Source: HKCCE3408 sp038530555
GTDB taxonomy: Bacteria; Pseudomonadota; Alphaproteobacteria; Rhodobacterales; Rhodobacteraceae
NCBI GenBank assembly: GCA_038530555.1
Contig: JBCBCN010000002.1
Location: 287,964-351,963, forward strand
DNA: 64,000 bases
Direction: 5' to 3'
This document shows positions 36,024-46,346 of this stretch, piece after piece. Positions within the stretch are counted from its first letter, which is position 1, and each line of letters begins with the position of its first letter. The position numbers were made by a program, and so were the translations under genes. The notes below the pieces were generated by a model. That model was not told where the DNA came from. It made no database searches and was given only the letters and a program-made list of their open reading frames with translations.

Positions 36024-37199
36024 ATGGATGATATCGTCGTTCTATCCGGCGCGCGCACCGCAATTGGGACTTTTGGTGGGGCATTGGCGAACACACCACC
36101 CTCTGCGCTTGGCGCGATCGCCGCAAAGGCCGCGCTAGACAGAGCGGGTGTAGATGGCGCGCAAATCGGTCATGTCACCTTTGGCCATGTGATCAATACC
36201 GAACCGAGGGATATGTATCTTAGCCGGATCAGCGCCATGGATGCCGGTATCCCCGACACGACACCTGCGATGAACGTGAACCGTCTGTGCGGCTCTGGCG
36301 CGCAGGCGGTCGTCTCGATCATCCAGTCGCTCGCCCTTGGCGATGCCGATTTCGGCCTGGCCGGTGGGGCAGAGGCGATGAGCCGTGGTCCGCACATCCA
36401 TACCCAAGCGCGGTTCGGTCAGAAAATGGGGGATGTGCGCTCACTCGATATGATGCTGGGGGCTTTGAATTGCCCTTTTGGAACGGGGCATATGGGCGTC
36501 ACGGCGGAGAACGTCGCCGAAGAACACGGAATTAGCCGCGAGGATCAGGACGCTTTCGCCCTGCAGTCGCAAACCCGCGCGGCTCAGGCGATCTCTGATG
36601 GTAGATTTGAGTCGCAAATCGTCCCCGTTCCTGTGCGCGTTAAACGTGAAACCGTCGATTTCGTACGCGATGAGCACCCGAAAGCAACCACTTCCGAAGC
36701 CCTGGCCGGGCTGCGAGCGGTCTTCAAAAAGGACGGCACTGTGACGGCAGGCAATGCAAGCGGCATCAACGATGGCGCTGCGGCGATTGTCCTGGCCCGT
36801 GCCGAAGCGGCTGAGCGGCACGGTTTGACGCCCAAACTCCGAGTGGTGGGATATACCCATGCGGGCGTCCGTCCGGATATCATGGGGATTGGCCCAATCC
36901 CCGCCGTCGAAAAACTGTGCGACCGATTGCAGATGTCCGTCGACGATTTCGATGTCGTTGAATCAAACGAAGCCTTTGCTGCGCAAGCTTTGGCCGTCAG
37001 CAAGCGGCTGGGTTTGCCCAACGAAAAGGTAAACCCGAATGGCGGCGCGATCGCCCTTGGCCACCCGGTCGGCGCAACCGGCGCAATTCTGGTTGTTAAA
37101 GCGCTCTACGAGTTGGAGCGGATAGGCGGGACGCGTGCACTGGTCACGATGTGCATCGGTGGCGGACAAGGCATCGCGATTGCCTTTGAGCGCCCTTGA
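36024..37199 (+). CDS. Acetyl-CoA C-acetyltransferase / beta-ketothiolase (BktB-like)
   Basis: Thiolase that condenses or cleaves acyl-CoA and acetyl-CoA, in PHB synthesis, beta-oxidation or related pathways. Catalytic residues are in place: nucleophile C89 (NRLCGSGAQAV), H347 (GGAIALGHPVGATG) and C377 (MCIGGGQGIA). Length 391 is typical. GAGGAGG lies just upstream of ATG 36024. It stands alone between serA and the small duplicated genes, with a strong hairpin after its stop. Whether it acts in storage or degradation cannot be decided here. Confidence 0.93.
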   Translation: MDDIVVLSGARTAIGTFGGALANTPPSALGAIAAKAALDRAGVDGAQIGHVTFGHVINTEPRDMYLSRISAMDAGIPDTTPAMNVNRLCGSGAQAVVSIIQSLALGDADFGLAGGAEAMSRGPHIHTQARFGQKMGDVRSLDMMLGALNCPFGTGHMGVTAENVAEEHGISREDQDAFALQSQTRAAQAISDGRFESQIVPVPVRVKRETVDFVRDEHPKATTSEALAGLRAVFKKDGTVTAGNASGINDGAAAIVLARAEAAERHGLTPKLRVVGYTHAGVRPDIMGIGPIPAVEKLCDRLQMSVDDFDVVESNEAFAAQALAVSKRLGLPNEKVNPNGGAIALGHPVGATGAILVVKALYELERIGGTRALVTMCIGGGQGIAIAFERP

Positions 37200-37204
37200 A
37201 AGAC

Positions 37205-37231
37205 AAGAACCGGCCCATTGGGCCGGTTCTT
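37205..37231. terminator. Bidirectional terminator-like hairpin between thiolase and small secreted protein
   Basis: AAGAACCGGCCC (37205-37216) pairs perfectly with GGGCCGGTTCTT (37220-37231) around a 3-base loop. It starts six bases past the thiolase stop and also lies past the 3' end of the minus-strand gene at 37287, so it could end both transcripts. Confidence 0.75.
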
Positions 37232-37242
37232 GGTCGTCGATC

Positions 37243-37272
37243 CACCCCGGGGCGGGAGGGGTCCCCGGGGTG
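37243..37272 (-). terminator. GC-rich inverted repeat after small secreted protein copy 1
   Basis: CACCCCGGGG and CCCCGGGGTG form a perfect 10-bp stem with a 10-base loop, downstream of the stop at 37287. The same element recurs at 37736-37765 after copy 2. The absence of a T-run leaves the terminator role uncertain; it could act as a 3' stabiliser. Confidence 0.5.
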
Positions 37273-37286
37273 TGTGATCGTCGGTC

Positions 37287-37682
37287 TTAGTTGCTGAGGA
37301 AGCCTGCCAAGAAGCTGTTGTCGTCCTGAGCGGCGTGCTCTGCAGCGACTTCGCGAGCGGCTTCACCGGGAAGGCCCATCGAAGAGACGGTCATCGAGCC
37401 GCCCATGCTGTAGAAGTCCGAGCGGAACTGCTCATCGTTTTCAGCAGCGTGCTGGGCGAGAACGTCGAGGCCACGATCGGAGGGGGCCTGCGTGTTGATG
37501 TCGCCCGACAGGATGAAGTCGACGGTTTTCTGGTCGTTGGCTTCAGCAGCAGCGGCCAGGCGGACGAGCTCAGCGGCGGTGTAGTCGCCTGCGTCGATGC
37601 CGAAACGGTCTGCAATCGGGTTTGCCAGAGCCGGTGCGGCCAGGACGGATGCGATAACGGTGGCGAGTGCGATCTTTTTCAT
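37287..37682 (-). CDS. Small secreted repeat protein, copy 1
   Basis: 131-residue exported protein that I do not recognise. A signal peptide (MKKIALATVIASVLAAPALA) is cleaved near residue 20. The mature part holds three imperfect repeats of about 18 residues: near 42-59 (LAAAAEANDQKTVDFILS), 75-92 (LAQHAAENDEQFRSDFYS) and 112-130 (VAAEHAAQDDNSFLAGFLS), each ending in an aromatic and serine. AAAGGAACC precedes the ATG. A second, near-identical copy lies 493 bases upstream with an assembly gap inside. Function unknown. Confidence 0.85.
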   Translation of the reverse strand: MKKIALATVIASVLAAPALANPIADRFGIDAGDYTAAELVRLAAAAEANDQKTVDFILSGDINTQAPSDRGLDVLAQHAAENDEQFRSDFYSMGGSMTVSSMGLPGEAAREVAAEHAAQDDNSFLAGFLSN

Positions 37683-37735
37683 AACTTGGTTCCTTTCAGT
37701 GTGTGTCTTCGTGTTTGTTGAGGGGAGGTTTCATC

Positions 37736-37765
37736 CACCCCGGGGCGGGAGGGGTCCCCGGGGTG
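37736..37765 (-). terminator. GC-rich inverted repeat after small secreted protein copy 2
   Basis: Same 30-base element as at 37243-37272 (perfect 10-bp stem, 10-base loop), located between the stop of copy 2 (37780) and the ribosome site of copy 1. It could separate expression of the two copies. Confidence 0.5.
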
Positions 37766-37779
37766 TGTGATCGTCGGTC

Positions 37780-37951
37780 TTAGTTGCTGAGGAAGCCTGC
37801 CAAGAAGCTNNNNNNNNNNNNNNNNNNNNNNNNNNNNNNNNNNNNNNNNNNNNNNNNNNNNNNNNNNNNNNNNNNNNNNNNNNNNNNNNNNNNNNNNNNN
37901 NNNNNCGGCCAGGACGGATGCGATAACGGTGGCGAGTGCGATCTTTTTCAT
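37780..37951 (-). CDS. Small secreted repeat protein, copy 2 (interrupted by assembly gap)
   Basis: The first 15 codons after ATG 37951 and the last codons before the stop at 37780 are identical to copy 1 over all bases visible. The middle is a run of 96 N. The span is 172 bases, not a multiple of three, and only 76 bases are known, so the gap length is not real: if the copy is intact, about 320 bases are missing. The 5' flank matches copy 1 up to the string GTGTTTG and the 3' flank includes the same hairpin. Probably an intact paralogue; a fused or further-repeated copy cannot be excluded. Confidence 0.75.
37810..37905. other. Assembly gap (96 N)
   Basis: Run of N inside the second copy of the small secreted protein gene. 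Its length breaks the reading frame, so it is a placeholder and not a measured distance. Confidence 0.99.
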
Positions 37952-37983
37952 AACTTGGTTCCTTTCAGTGTGTGTCTTCGTGT

Positions 37984-38308
37984 TTGGTTTCTTGCGAGCG
38001 TTTCGTGTTGCTCGCTGCGATGAGGAACATCTATGCGCCTGTTCGCTCTCTTGAAGCCCACAAAACCGTGAAAATTACCCTTTTATGGTGCGAATATGCA
38101 CATACTTCTGTGCCCAGCTGTGCAACCGCTCCCGTCAGCTCAAGCTGCCGTGAATAAAAGAAAAATTGCTCACGCAATCGCGAGAATTGGGAACGCTGCC
38201 GTGAGAAATGGCGGGGATGGCTCCGGCAACCGCACGTTTTGCGGCGTTAACCGGAATTTGAGGCTCATCGCGGAAGTTGCCGGTAACTGAGGCAGAGCGC
38301 TTACATCA
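37984..38308. other. Intergenic region between small secreted protein copy 2 and the hybrid kinase
   Basis: About 325 bases with no open frame that I can defend. It must carry the promoters of both divergent genes. The only structure I see is a cluster of GTGC/GCAC boxes at 38088, 38098, 38110 and 38120, spaced close to one helical turn, about 150 bases before the kinase-side and copy 2-side leaders. No clear -35/-10 pair. Confidence 0.5.
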
Positions 38309-40748
<2,440 letters not shown>

Positions 40749-41765
40749 TCATGCCCGCCAGGTGCGAAGCGTTTCGGCAATCTCGATCCCGCCAACGACC
40801 AGATTACGCCGATTGCGCAGGGGGCCCTGGGTTACACTCTGATAAATTGGCGCATCCTTCGAAAGTACGTCGAGTTGTCCGAGCAGAGCTGCGATCACAG
40901 CCTGGGCGCCTCGGGATGCGCCATCCTCGATCTTTAGGGCAATGCCGATCCTCCGGCTTGGAATGATAGCGACATAAACGCCCTCAGCCCCCGTTTTGAC
41001 CGCGGCTTTACCGGCCATGGCGCGCATCAGTTCAGTACAGGCGCCACCTTCGCCCGAGACCATCTCTGGATGCGCCATCATGGCGAGGGTTAGCCGCTGC
41101 ATAGCTGCCGAACGGACGCCGTGGCCTGAGCCCGCGTCGGTTGCACTGGCAAAATGCGCCATAGCGCGGGCGAGACCGGCCAGAGAACATAAGAAGTTCG
41201 GCGCGGAGCATCCGTCGATGCCGTAGCCCGGGCTGGCTTCTTGCGTCACCTCTTCGAACGCCTCTTTGACCGCCCTTTGCACCGCGTGATCCGGCTCGAC
41301 ATATTCCGGCCCGGCATCGAGGTGTTTGCACAAAGTCAGAAAACCGCTGTGCTTGCCTGAGCAATTGTTGTGCGTTTGATCTGGGCACTGTCCCGGCTGC
41401 AGCAGGCGGCGATGCGCCTCCGGGTCGTCGGGCAATTGTGAGCCACAGCGTAAATCCGCCTCGGTCATATCCAGGTTGGTTAGCCAGGCCTGCACCGCGT
41501 CGCTATGAATAGCCGCGCCCTTATGCGAAGCGCAGGCCAGCGCGAGCTGCCGTTCGGTCAATCCAAAGCGATCCGCCGCGCCACTTTCCACCAACGGCAG
41601 CGCTTGCATCATCTTGCAGGATGAGCGTGGGAAGATCGTCACCTCTGGATCACCCCAGGCCCCGATCAAACCCCCATCATGATGCCAGACCGCGACGTGA
41701 CCGCGATGGCAGCTTTCAGCTGTTCCGTTGCGGCTGAGCGTGACCAAGACAGGCGGCTGTGTCAC
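40749..41765 (-). CDS. Asparaginase, Rhizobium etli-type (asparaginase II family)
   Basis: Hydrolyses asparagine to aspartate and ammonia. The 338-residue product belongs to the thermolabile AnsA-type family, not the E. coli L-asparaginase fold. Family blocks seen: FPRSSCKMMQALPL near residue 45 (the SxK pair of the active site), ASHKGAAIHSDAV, HNNCSGKHSGFL with the conserved cysteine and lysine, and GIDGCSAPNFLCSL. Start is GTG 41765 with GAGGAACC just upstream. Its stop abuts the hybrid kinase stop in a tail-to-tail arrangement. Confidence 0.9.
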   Translation of the reverse strand: MTQPPVLVTLSRNGTAESCHRGHVAVWHHDGGLIGAWGDPEVTIFPRSSCKMMQALPLVESGAADRFGLTERQLALACASHKGAAIHSDAVQAWLTNLDMTEADLRCGSQLPDDPEAHRRLLQPGQCPDQTHNNCSGKHSGFLTLCKHLDAGPEYVEPDHAVQRAVKEAFEEVTQEASPGYGIDGCSAPNFLCSLAGLARAMAHFASATDAGSGHGVRSAAMQRLTLAMMAHPEMVSGEGGACTELMRAMAGKAAVKTGAEGVYVAIIPSRRIGIALKIEDGASRGAQAVIAALLGQLDVLSKDAPIYQSVTQGPLRNRRNLVVGGIEIAETLRTWRA

Positions 41766-41931
41766 CGGTTCCTCAAGTCTGGCTTTGCCGGAATCCGAAA
41801 CAGGCGGATTTTTGCGCCGGGGTCTTTTCGTTGCAATGCCATTTGGCTAAAACCTTCGCGACGGCGGTACCGAACGCAGACTATCCAAAAAACCGGTATT
41901 GGCCAGAGGTTGAGCAGTTTTGGAGGCGGAG

Positions 41932-42468
41932 ATGACGGACTTGATGAAAGGCGTTTTTCTGGCATCGGTCATGGCAGCGGCGAGCGTCGGCCCGCTTTGG
42001 GCGCAGGATGAAACCTCGGACAATCGCGTTGGCGCCGAAACCGATTGGAGCGTCTTTGTCGAAGAGGACCCGCTGCAGTGCTGGGTTGTCTCCACCCCGC
42101 GGGAGATCCGAAACACCCGTGATGATCGCGAAGTTGCAGTGACGCGTGGCGAAATCCTTTTCTTCGTCAGCTTTTGGCCCGAGCAAGGCCGTTCGGGTGA
42201 GGTGAGCTATACCGGTGGATACCCATTCGAGGTTGGCTCGACCGTCAGCGTGTCCATCGGTGACTCCGATTTTCAGTTTTTCACCGAGGGTGAGCTGGCC
42301 TGGGCGACCACGGAACAGCAAGACGATCAGGTCATCACGGCGATGAAGCGCGGGGCCGAGGCGGTTTTGACGGCGCGATCGACACGTGGCACGCAGACCG
42401 AAGACACCTTCTCGCTGCTTGGCTTTACTGCGGCGATTGAAGATGCCGAGGCTCGCTGCGGCGGCTGA
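41932..42468 (+). CDS. Invasion-associated locus B (IalB) family protein
   Basis: 178-residue exported protein of the IalB family, common in alphaproteobacteria; in Bartonella it is linked to erythrocyte entry, but in marine relatives the role is unknown. A signal peptide (MTDLMKGVFLASVMAAASVG to WAQ) precedes a mature domain with DWSVFVEEDPLQCWVVSTP and a C-terminal ARCGG cysteine, which together match the two-cysteine pattern of the family. A GGAGGCGG site sets ATG 41932. It precedes rlmN by 65 bases. Confidence 0.85.
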   Translation: MTDLMKGVFLASVMAAASVGPLWAQDETSDNRVGAETDWSVFVEEDPLQCWVVSTPREIRNTRDDREVAVTRGEILFFVSFWPEQGRSGEVSYTGGYPFEVGSTVSVSIGDSDFQFFTEGELAWATTEQQDDQVITAMKRGAEAVLTARSTRGTQTEDTFSLLGFTAAIEDAEARCGG

Positions 42469-42474
42469 CAAGAT

Positions 42475-42501
42475 TTGCCAGCAGGTGATTGATCCTATAT
42501 T
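42475..42501 (+). promoter_or_regulatory. Possible promoter of rlmN
   Basis: TTGCCA (42475-42480) and TATATT (42496-42501) are spaced by 15 bases, shorter than ideal. The -10 lies in a CCTATATT string resembling the heat-shock-type -10 boxes of dnaK and hslO, but no CTTG box is found at the matching distance. Confidence 0.3.
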
Positions 42502-42533
42502 GCGCGAGACGCACCTAAAAAGGCCCCCACGCG

Positions 42534-43724
42534 ATGAGCTTGAATGCGCCCATTACGCAGGATGTCCTGACATTCCCGCGAAAACTGCCTGAGGGTGGCC
42601 CGACGAACCTTGTCGGGCTTACGCGTGCGCAACTGAGAGACGCGTTGATCGCGGCTGGAACACCGGAAAAGCAGGCCAAGATGCGCGTTGGCCAGATCTG
42701 GCAGTGGATCTACCAAAAGGGTGTGCGCGACTTTTCGGCGATGACGAACCTGTCCAAAGCGTTTCGGGCTGAGCTCGCTGAGCAATTCGTCGTGGAAGTG
42801 CCCGAGCTTGTCTCGCGTCAGATCTCAGCGGACGGGACGCGGAAATACCTGGTCCGAATCGCTGGCGGGCACGAAGTCGAGGTCGTCTATATCCCAGAAG
42901 CGGATCGCGGCACGCTGTGTATTTCAAGCCAGGTCGGCTGCACGCTGACATGCTCGTTCTGCCATACCGGCACGCAGAAGCTTGTCCGAAATCTGACGGC
43001 TGGCGAAATCGTTGGTCAAGTAATGCTTGCCCGCGATGACCTTGGCGAATGGCCCGAACCCGGTCGTGCGCCCAAGGATGAGACCCGGCTTGTCTCGAAT
43101 ATCGTTCTGATGGGCATGGGTGAGCCGCTTTACAACTTCGAAGCTGTGCGCGATGCGATGAAGATCGCCATGGATCACGAAGGCATCAGCCTGTCGCGGC
43201 GCCGGATCACCCTGTCGACGTCTGGCGTGGTGCCGGAGATTGCGCGGACAGCGACCGAAATCGGCTGCATGCTTGCCGTGAGCTTTCATGCAACGACAGA
43301 CGATGTGCGCGACGTGCTTGTGCCGATCAATCGCAAGTGGAAGATCGCGGACTTGATCGAGGCGTTGCGGGCCTATCCCAAAGCCTCGAACTCAGAGCGG
43401 ATCACGTTTGAATATGTGATGCTGAAGGATATCAACGATACCGATGAAGATGCGCGACGGCTGATCAAGCTGATCCAGGGTATCCCGGCGAAGATCAACC
43501 TTATCCCATTCAACGAATGGCCTGGATCGCCGTATCAAAGATCGGATTGGGAGCGGATCGAACGTTTCGCTGACATCATTTATAAGGCCGGATATGCCAG
43601 TCCGATCCGGACGCCGCGCGGTGAAGACATCATGGCGGCTTGCGGTCAGCTAAAATCAGCAACCGAGCGCGCACGTAAGCCTCGCCGGGTGATCGAGCGC
43701 GAGGCTGGTCTGTCTCTGAAGTGA
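42534..43724 (+). CDS. rlmN: 23S rRNA (adenine2503-C2)/tRNA methyltransferase RlmN
   Basis: Radical SAM enzyme that methylates C2 of A2503 in 23S rRNA and A37 in some tRNAs. The 396-residue product has the iron-sulfur cysteines C136, C140 and C143 in the CTLTCSFC motif, the MGMGEPLYN block and the SxSxH region, and the C-terminal catalytic cysteine near AACGQLK. Length is normal. It is followed by a strong hairpin with T-run at 43762-43791. Confidence 0.96.
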   Translation: MSLNAPITQDVLTFPRKLPEGGPTNLVGLTRAQLRDALIAAGTPEKQAKMRVGQIWQWIYQKGVRDFSAMTNLSKAFRAELAEQFVVEVPELVSRQISADGTRKYLVRIAGGHEVEVVYIPEADRGTLCISSQVGCTLTCSFCHTGTQKLVRNLTAGEIVGQVMLARDDLGEWPEPGRAPKDETRLVSNIVLMGMGEPLYNFEAVRDAMKIAMDHEGISLSRRRITLSTSGVVPEIARTATEIGCMLAVSFHATTDDVRDVLVPINRKWKIADLIEALRAYPKASNSERITFEYVMLKDINDTDEDARRLIKLIQGIPAKINLIPFNEWPGSPYQRSDWERIERFADIIYKAGYASPIRTPRGEDIMAACGQLKSATERARKPRRVIEREAGLSLK

Positions 43725-43761
43725 TTTATGAGCGCTGCCTTTCCGGCGGGGCCCAAAACGA

Positions 43762-43791
43762 AAAAGATGGCCCACGATGGGGCCATCTTTT
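43762..43791. terminator. Intrinsic terminator between rlmN and small membrane peptide
   Basis: AAAAGATGGCCC (43762-43773) pairs with GGGCCATCTTTT (43780-43791) around a 6-base loop, with U-rich ends in both directions. It can end both rlmN (plus strand) and the minus-strand gene at 43815. Confidence 0.85.
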
Positions 43792-43814
43792 CCTAACCGT
43801 TTATCCGGTCTGAT

Positions 43815-43997
43815 TTAGTCGGAAGCGATAGCGGCTGCCAACAGGATCAGAGCCAGGACCGGAACCAGGATGCCGCCTGCCGAGGACGAGGTGTCCTCAA
43901 CGATGACAACTGGCTCAACCATCGGCTCAACCATGCCACCTGCGAATGCGGCGGATGCTGCAACCGAGATGGCCGCTGCGAGTGCGAGTTTCTTCAT
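43815..43997 (-). CDS. Small exported membrane peptide (60 residues), function unknown
   Basis: A 60-residue product with a signal-peptide-like start (MKKLALAAAISVAASAAFAG), a short Glu/Val/Pro/Ser-rich middle (MVEPMVEPVVIVEDTSSSAG) and a C-terminal hydrophobic segment (ILVPVLALILLAAAIAS). GGAGG five bases before ATG 43997 makes this a credible gene despite its size. It probably sits in the inner membrane with a short exposed segment after signal cleavage. No family recognised. Confidence 0.78.
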   Translation of the reverse strand: MKKLALAAAISVAASAAFAGGMVEPMVEPVVIVEDTSSSAGGILVPVLALILLAAAIASD

Positions 43998-44328
43998 AGT
44001 ATCCTCCAAGATACGCCCCAGCAGAACACTATTGTCCTGTCAGGAGCACCCAAGACTGTACCTCGTAGCCCGCTTTAAGCAGCTCTGCCGGGGCTTTGCA
44101 ATGCCGCGGCCAGCGCCTTTACGGTACGAAACGAGCTATGTAGTTAAATAAGCAACACTTCGGCGGGTTTATGGCGCCAATCGCCCGTCGAAGGGTTTTT
44201 ACACAGCCTAGAGAGCTGATTATCGGTGGTTTTTTGCCGATGGCGCCTTTGGCCGCCCTCAACGAAGTTCACACGATTACTCCGATGTGTCGTGCAAAAC
44301 GGCGCAAGAATGCGTCGCCGCCTTGTTT
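43998..44328. other. Non-coding stretch with terminator-like hairpin
   Basis: 331 bases without a credible gene. At 44158-44193 a 10-bp stem (CTTCGGCGGG with CCCGTCGAAG, one mismatch or wobble) is followed on the plus strand by GGTTTTT, the form of an intrinsic terminator, though no plus-strand gene ends there. A small RNA ending here is conceivable. Otherwise I see only the leader of the peptide gene at its left edge. Confidence 0.5.
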
Positions 44329-44934
44329 CTAGATCAAAAGGACCTGCGTGCCGACGCCGGTGAGGGCGTAAAGTTCCTCGATATGCTCATTGTAGAGCCC
44401 GACACACCCGTTCGATGACCGGCGCCCGATCTTCCGTGTGTCGTGCGTCCCGTGGATCCGATAGTAGGTCCAGCTCAGGTAGAGCGCGTGGCTGCCCAAC
44501 GGGTTGTCGGGACCCGGCGGCACGTATTCGGGCCATTCCGGATTGCGCTCACGCATGGCCGGCGTAGGGCGCCAGTCCGGGCCTTCTACCTTGCGAACAA
44601 CTTCTGTTCGCCCGAGCCGCGTCAGATCTTCCGACAAAGGCACCGAGGTCGGATACAGACGATAGGTCGACTGATCCTCGCTCCAGAAATGCAGGGCGCG
44701 TGACGTGATATCGACCAGGATCGCGCCGTTATTCGTGTTCTCGAAATACGGGCGCCAGTCCAAGGTGCGGAAACTTGAGATATTGTGCCGCACTGAGCGC
44801 GAGATATCCCGGCGCACCTCGGTCGAGCCATCCATCACTTGGCCCAGCGCCAGGCTTGGCACGGCGATACCTGCCGCAGCGCTGGTGCCCAAGAAAGAGC
44901 GTCTGGACAGGGTCGGTGTCTTTTGCCTCTTCAT
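44329..44934 (-). CDS. L,D-transpeptidase (YkuD domain) with Tat-type signal
   Basis: Periplasmic peptidoglycan cross-linking or lipoprotein-anchoring enzyme. The N-terminus has a twin-arginine motif (LSRRSFLGTSAAAG, Arg at 11-12) followed by a hydrophobic stretch, so export through Tat is predicted. The YkuD catalytic motif is intact: H161 in RIHGTHDTRKIG and C177 in RRSSNGCVGLYN, with the preceding NPLGSHALYLSW block. Length 201. A paralogue lies at 45804-46286 and a CAP lipoprotein lies between them. Confidence 0.92.
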   Translation of the reverse strand: MKRQKTPTLSRRSFLGTSAAAGIAVPSLALGQVMDGSTEVRRDISRSVRHNISSFRTLDWRPYFENTNNGAILVDITSRALHFWSEDQSTYRLYPTSVPLSEDLTRLGRTEVVRKVEGPDWRPTPAMRERNPEWPEYVPPGPDNPLGSHALYLSWTYYRIHGTHDTRKIGRRSSNGCVGLYNEHIEELYALTGVGTQVLLI

Positions 44935-45144
44935 CGCGTGTATCCTTCGTTAACGGGATTTGCGTGATTTGCCGTGTAAATAGTCGCCGCCGACGTCCGG
45001 TGCAATTCAAGCCCGCGTGACGATTTGCGGAAAATTGCCATGCATGTTTGAAACGAGGTGGTAGCGGCGCTAGAGATGCCGTCAAAATCAACCTGCAACG
45101 GGCCAAGCAAGACACCAAACATGCAGGACGAAAGGCGGATGCAG

Positions 45145-45693
45145 ATGCAATCACGGCGTTGGATTTTGAGCGTGGGCGCGGCGGCGTTGCTGGCGGGGTG
45201 CGGCGTGCGGCGGCAACCGCGACAATTGGGGGCGGACGGGCGCCCACTGCCATCCGTCTATAATATTGGCGACCCCGCTGCGGTTCAGTTCCGCGTGCTC
45301 GACAGCGTCAACGCCTTGCGCAGTGCCGCCGGAGCCCCTGCGCTCAGCTTCAATGCGCAGTTGAACGCGGCTGCGGCAACTCATTCGCGCGATATGTCAG
45401 TACAAAACAGGCCGTGGCACTTCGGCTCAGATGGTTCTTCGCCGATCGATAGGGCCCGGCGCGCGGGATATACCGGAAACGTATTAGGAGAGAATATCTC
45501 CGAGACCTTCGAGACCGAGATCGAGACGGTGACGGCTTGGATGGCTGATCCTGCAACACGTGATGTCATTGTCGACCCGGCCGCCAGGGATGTTGGCTTT
45601 TCCTGGTTCCAAGAGCCTACGGGCAAGATCTGGTGGACGATGCTGACCGGGGATGGTGGCAGCGCCGGGCCGGTGAACACACTGCGCGGGTAA
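45145..45693 (+). CDS. CAP-domain (SCP-like) lipoprotein
   Basis: Predicted lipoprotein of 182 residues: basic start, hydrophobic core and lipobox LLAGC with acylated C19. The mature part is a CAP/SCP domain: VLDSVNALRSAAGAPAL, a first helix with LNAAAATHSRDMSVQNRPWH containing the first active-region His, and the GENISETF motif, then WWTMLTGDG near the end. The start is set to the ATG at 45145, nine bases after AAAGG; two in-frame ATGs upstream are possible. Bacterial CAP proteins of this sort are of unknown function. Confidence 0.85.
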   Translation: MQSRRWILSVGAAALLAGCGVRRQPRQLGADGRPLPSVYNIGDPAAVQFRVLDSVNALRSAAGAPALSFNAQLNAAAATHSRDMSVQNRPWHFGSDGSSPIDRARRAGYTGNVLGENISETFETEIETVTAWMADPATRDVIVDPAARDVGFSWFQEPTGKIWWTMLTGDGGSAGPVNTLRG

Positions 45694-45803
45694 TGCCGTC
45701 GAAAAGCGCCCCGCCTTAATCCTGCGACACGAAATACCCTGCCGCGCTGCGCGCTCTCGGGACATTTCGGTCACGTGATATTTTATATTAAAGGCGCGAC
45801 ACT

Positions 45804-46286
45804 CTAGGGAAAAATGTCGATCTGGGTGCCTGTGCGCACCATCGCATAGATCTCGCGCATCTCTGCATTGCTCACCGCGATACAGCCCCAGGTCCAATCG
45901 TCTTGGCCCCGGAATGGACGGTTCGTGCCATGGATGAAGATGTCGCCGCCCGGGCTTTCTCCAAGGGCCGCCGCCTCAGCACGATCTCGGTCGTTCGGAT
46001 ATGAGATCCCCAGCGAAAGATAGAAAGCTGAGTTCGGGTTGCGCCGGTCGATGGTGTAGCTTCCTTCCGGCGTGCGCCCATCGCCCTCAACCTGCTTGTC
46101 GCCCACCGGGGCGAAGCCAAGCTCAAAATTATATGTTTCCAGGATCTCATCGTTGTGCAGCAGATACATCTGTCGTGCCGATTTCAGAACCACGATCCGG
46201 GTCACTTCCGGGCCATCATAGCTGATGAACTTAGAACATCCCGACAGCCCAAGGCTTAGGATGAGGCACATAATCAAAAGACGCAT
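45804..46286 (-). CDS. L,D-transpeptidase (YkuD domain) lipoprotein
   Basis: 160-residue predicted lipoprotein with a signal peptide ending in lipobox LSGC (C17) and a YkuD domain. The catalytic residues are H119 in IFIHGTNRPF and C135 in WTWGCIAVSN; GRTPEGSYTIDRRN precedes them as in the family. The ATG at 46286 is preferred because it places the signal peptide at the N-terminus; an upstream in-frame ATG would add 11 residues. Distinct in length and export signal from the paralogue at 44329. Confidence 0.9.
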   Translation of the reverse strand: MRLLIMCLILSLGLSGCSKFISYDGPEVTRIVVLKSARQMYLLHNDEILETYNFELGFAPVGDKQVEGDGRTPEGSYTIDRRNPNSAFYLSLGISYPNDRDRAEAAALGESPGGDIFIHGTNRPFRGQDDWTWGCIAVSNAEMREIYAMVRTGTQIDIFP

Positions 46287-46346
46287 TTTGCGGCCTGCCT
46301 GCTCTCGAATTTTTGGCATGCTACGCCATCAGGCGTTAGCAAACCA

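Larger units (their letters stand above)
37240..37983. repeat. Tandem direct duplication, period 493 bp
   Basis: Everything visible from the ATCCACCCC string at the left edge to the GTGTTTG string upstream of the start codon occurs twice with a shift of 493 bases: hairpin, stop codon, coding ends, ribosome site and leader. The visible parts of the two units show no differences. The gap inside the second unit is best explained by assembly failure on near-identical copies. Confidence 0.85.

Noticed and set aside
37679..37951. A 90-residue fused protein joining the start of copy 2 to sequence between the copies
   Set aside because: It reads through the N run with a nominal length; the frame after the gap is meaningless.
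45694..45803. Terminator between the CAP lipoprotein and the L,D-transpeptidase
   Set aside because: AT-rich string but no convincing stem.
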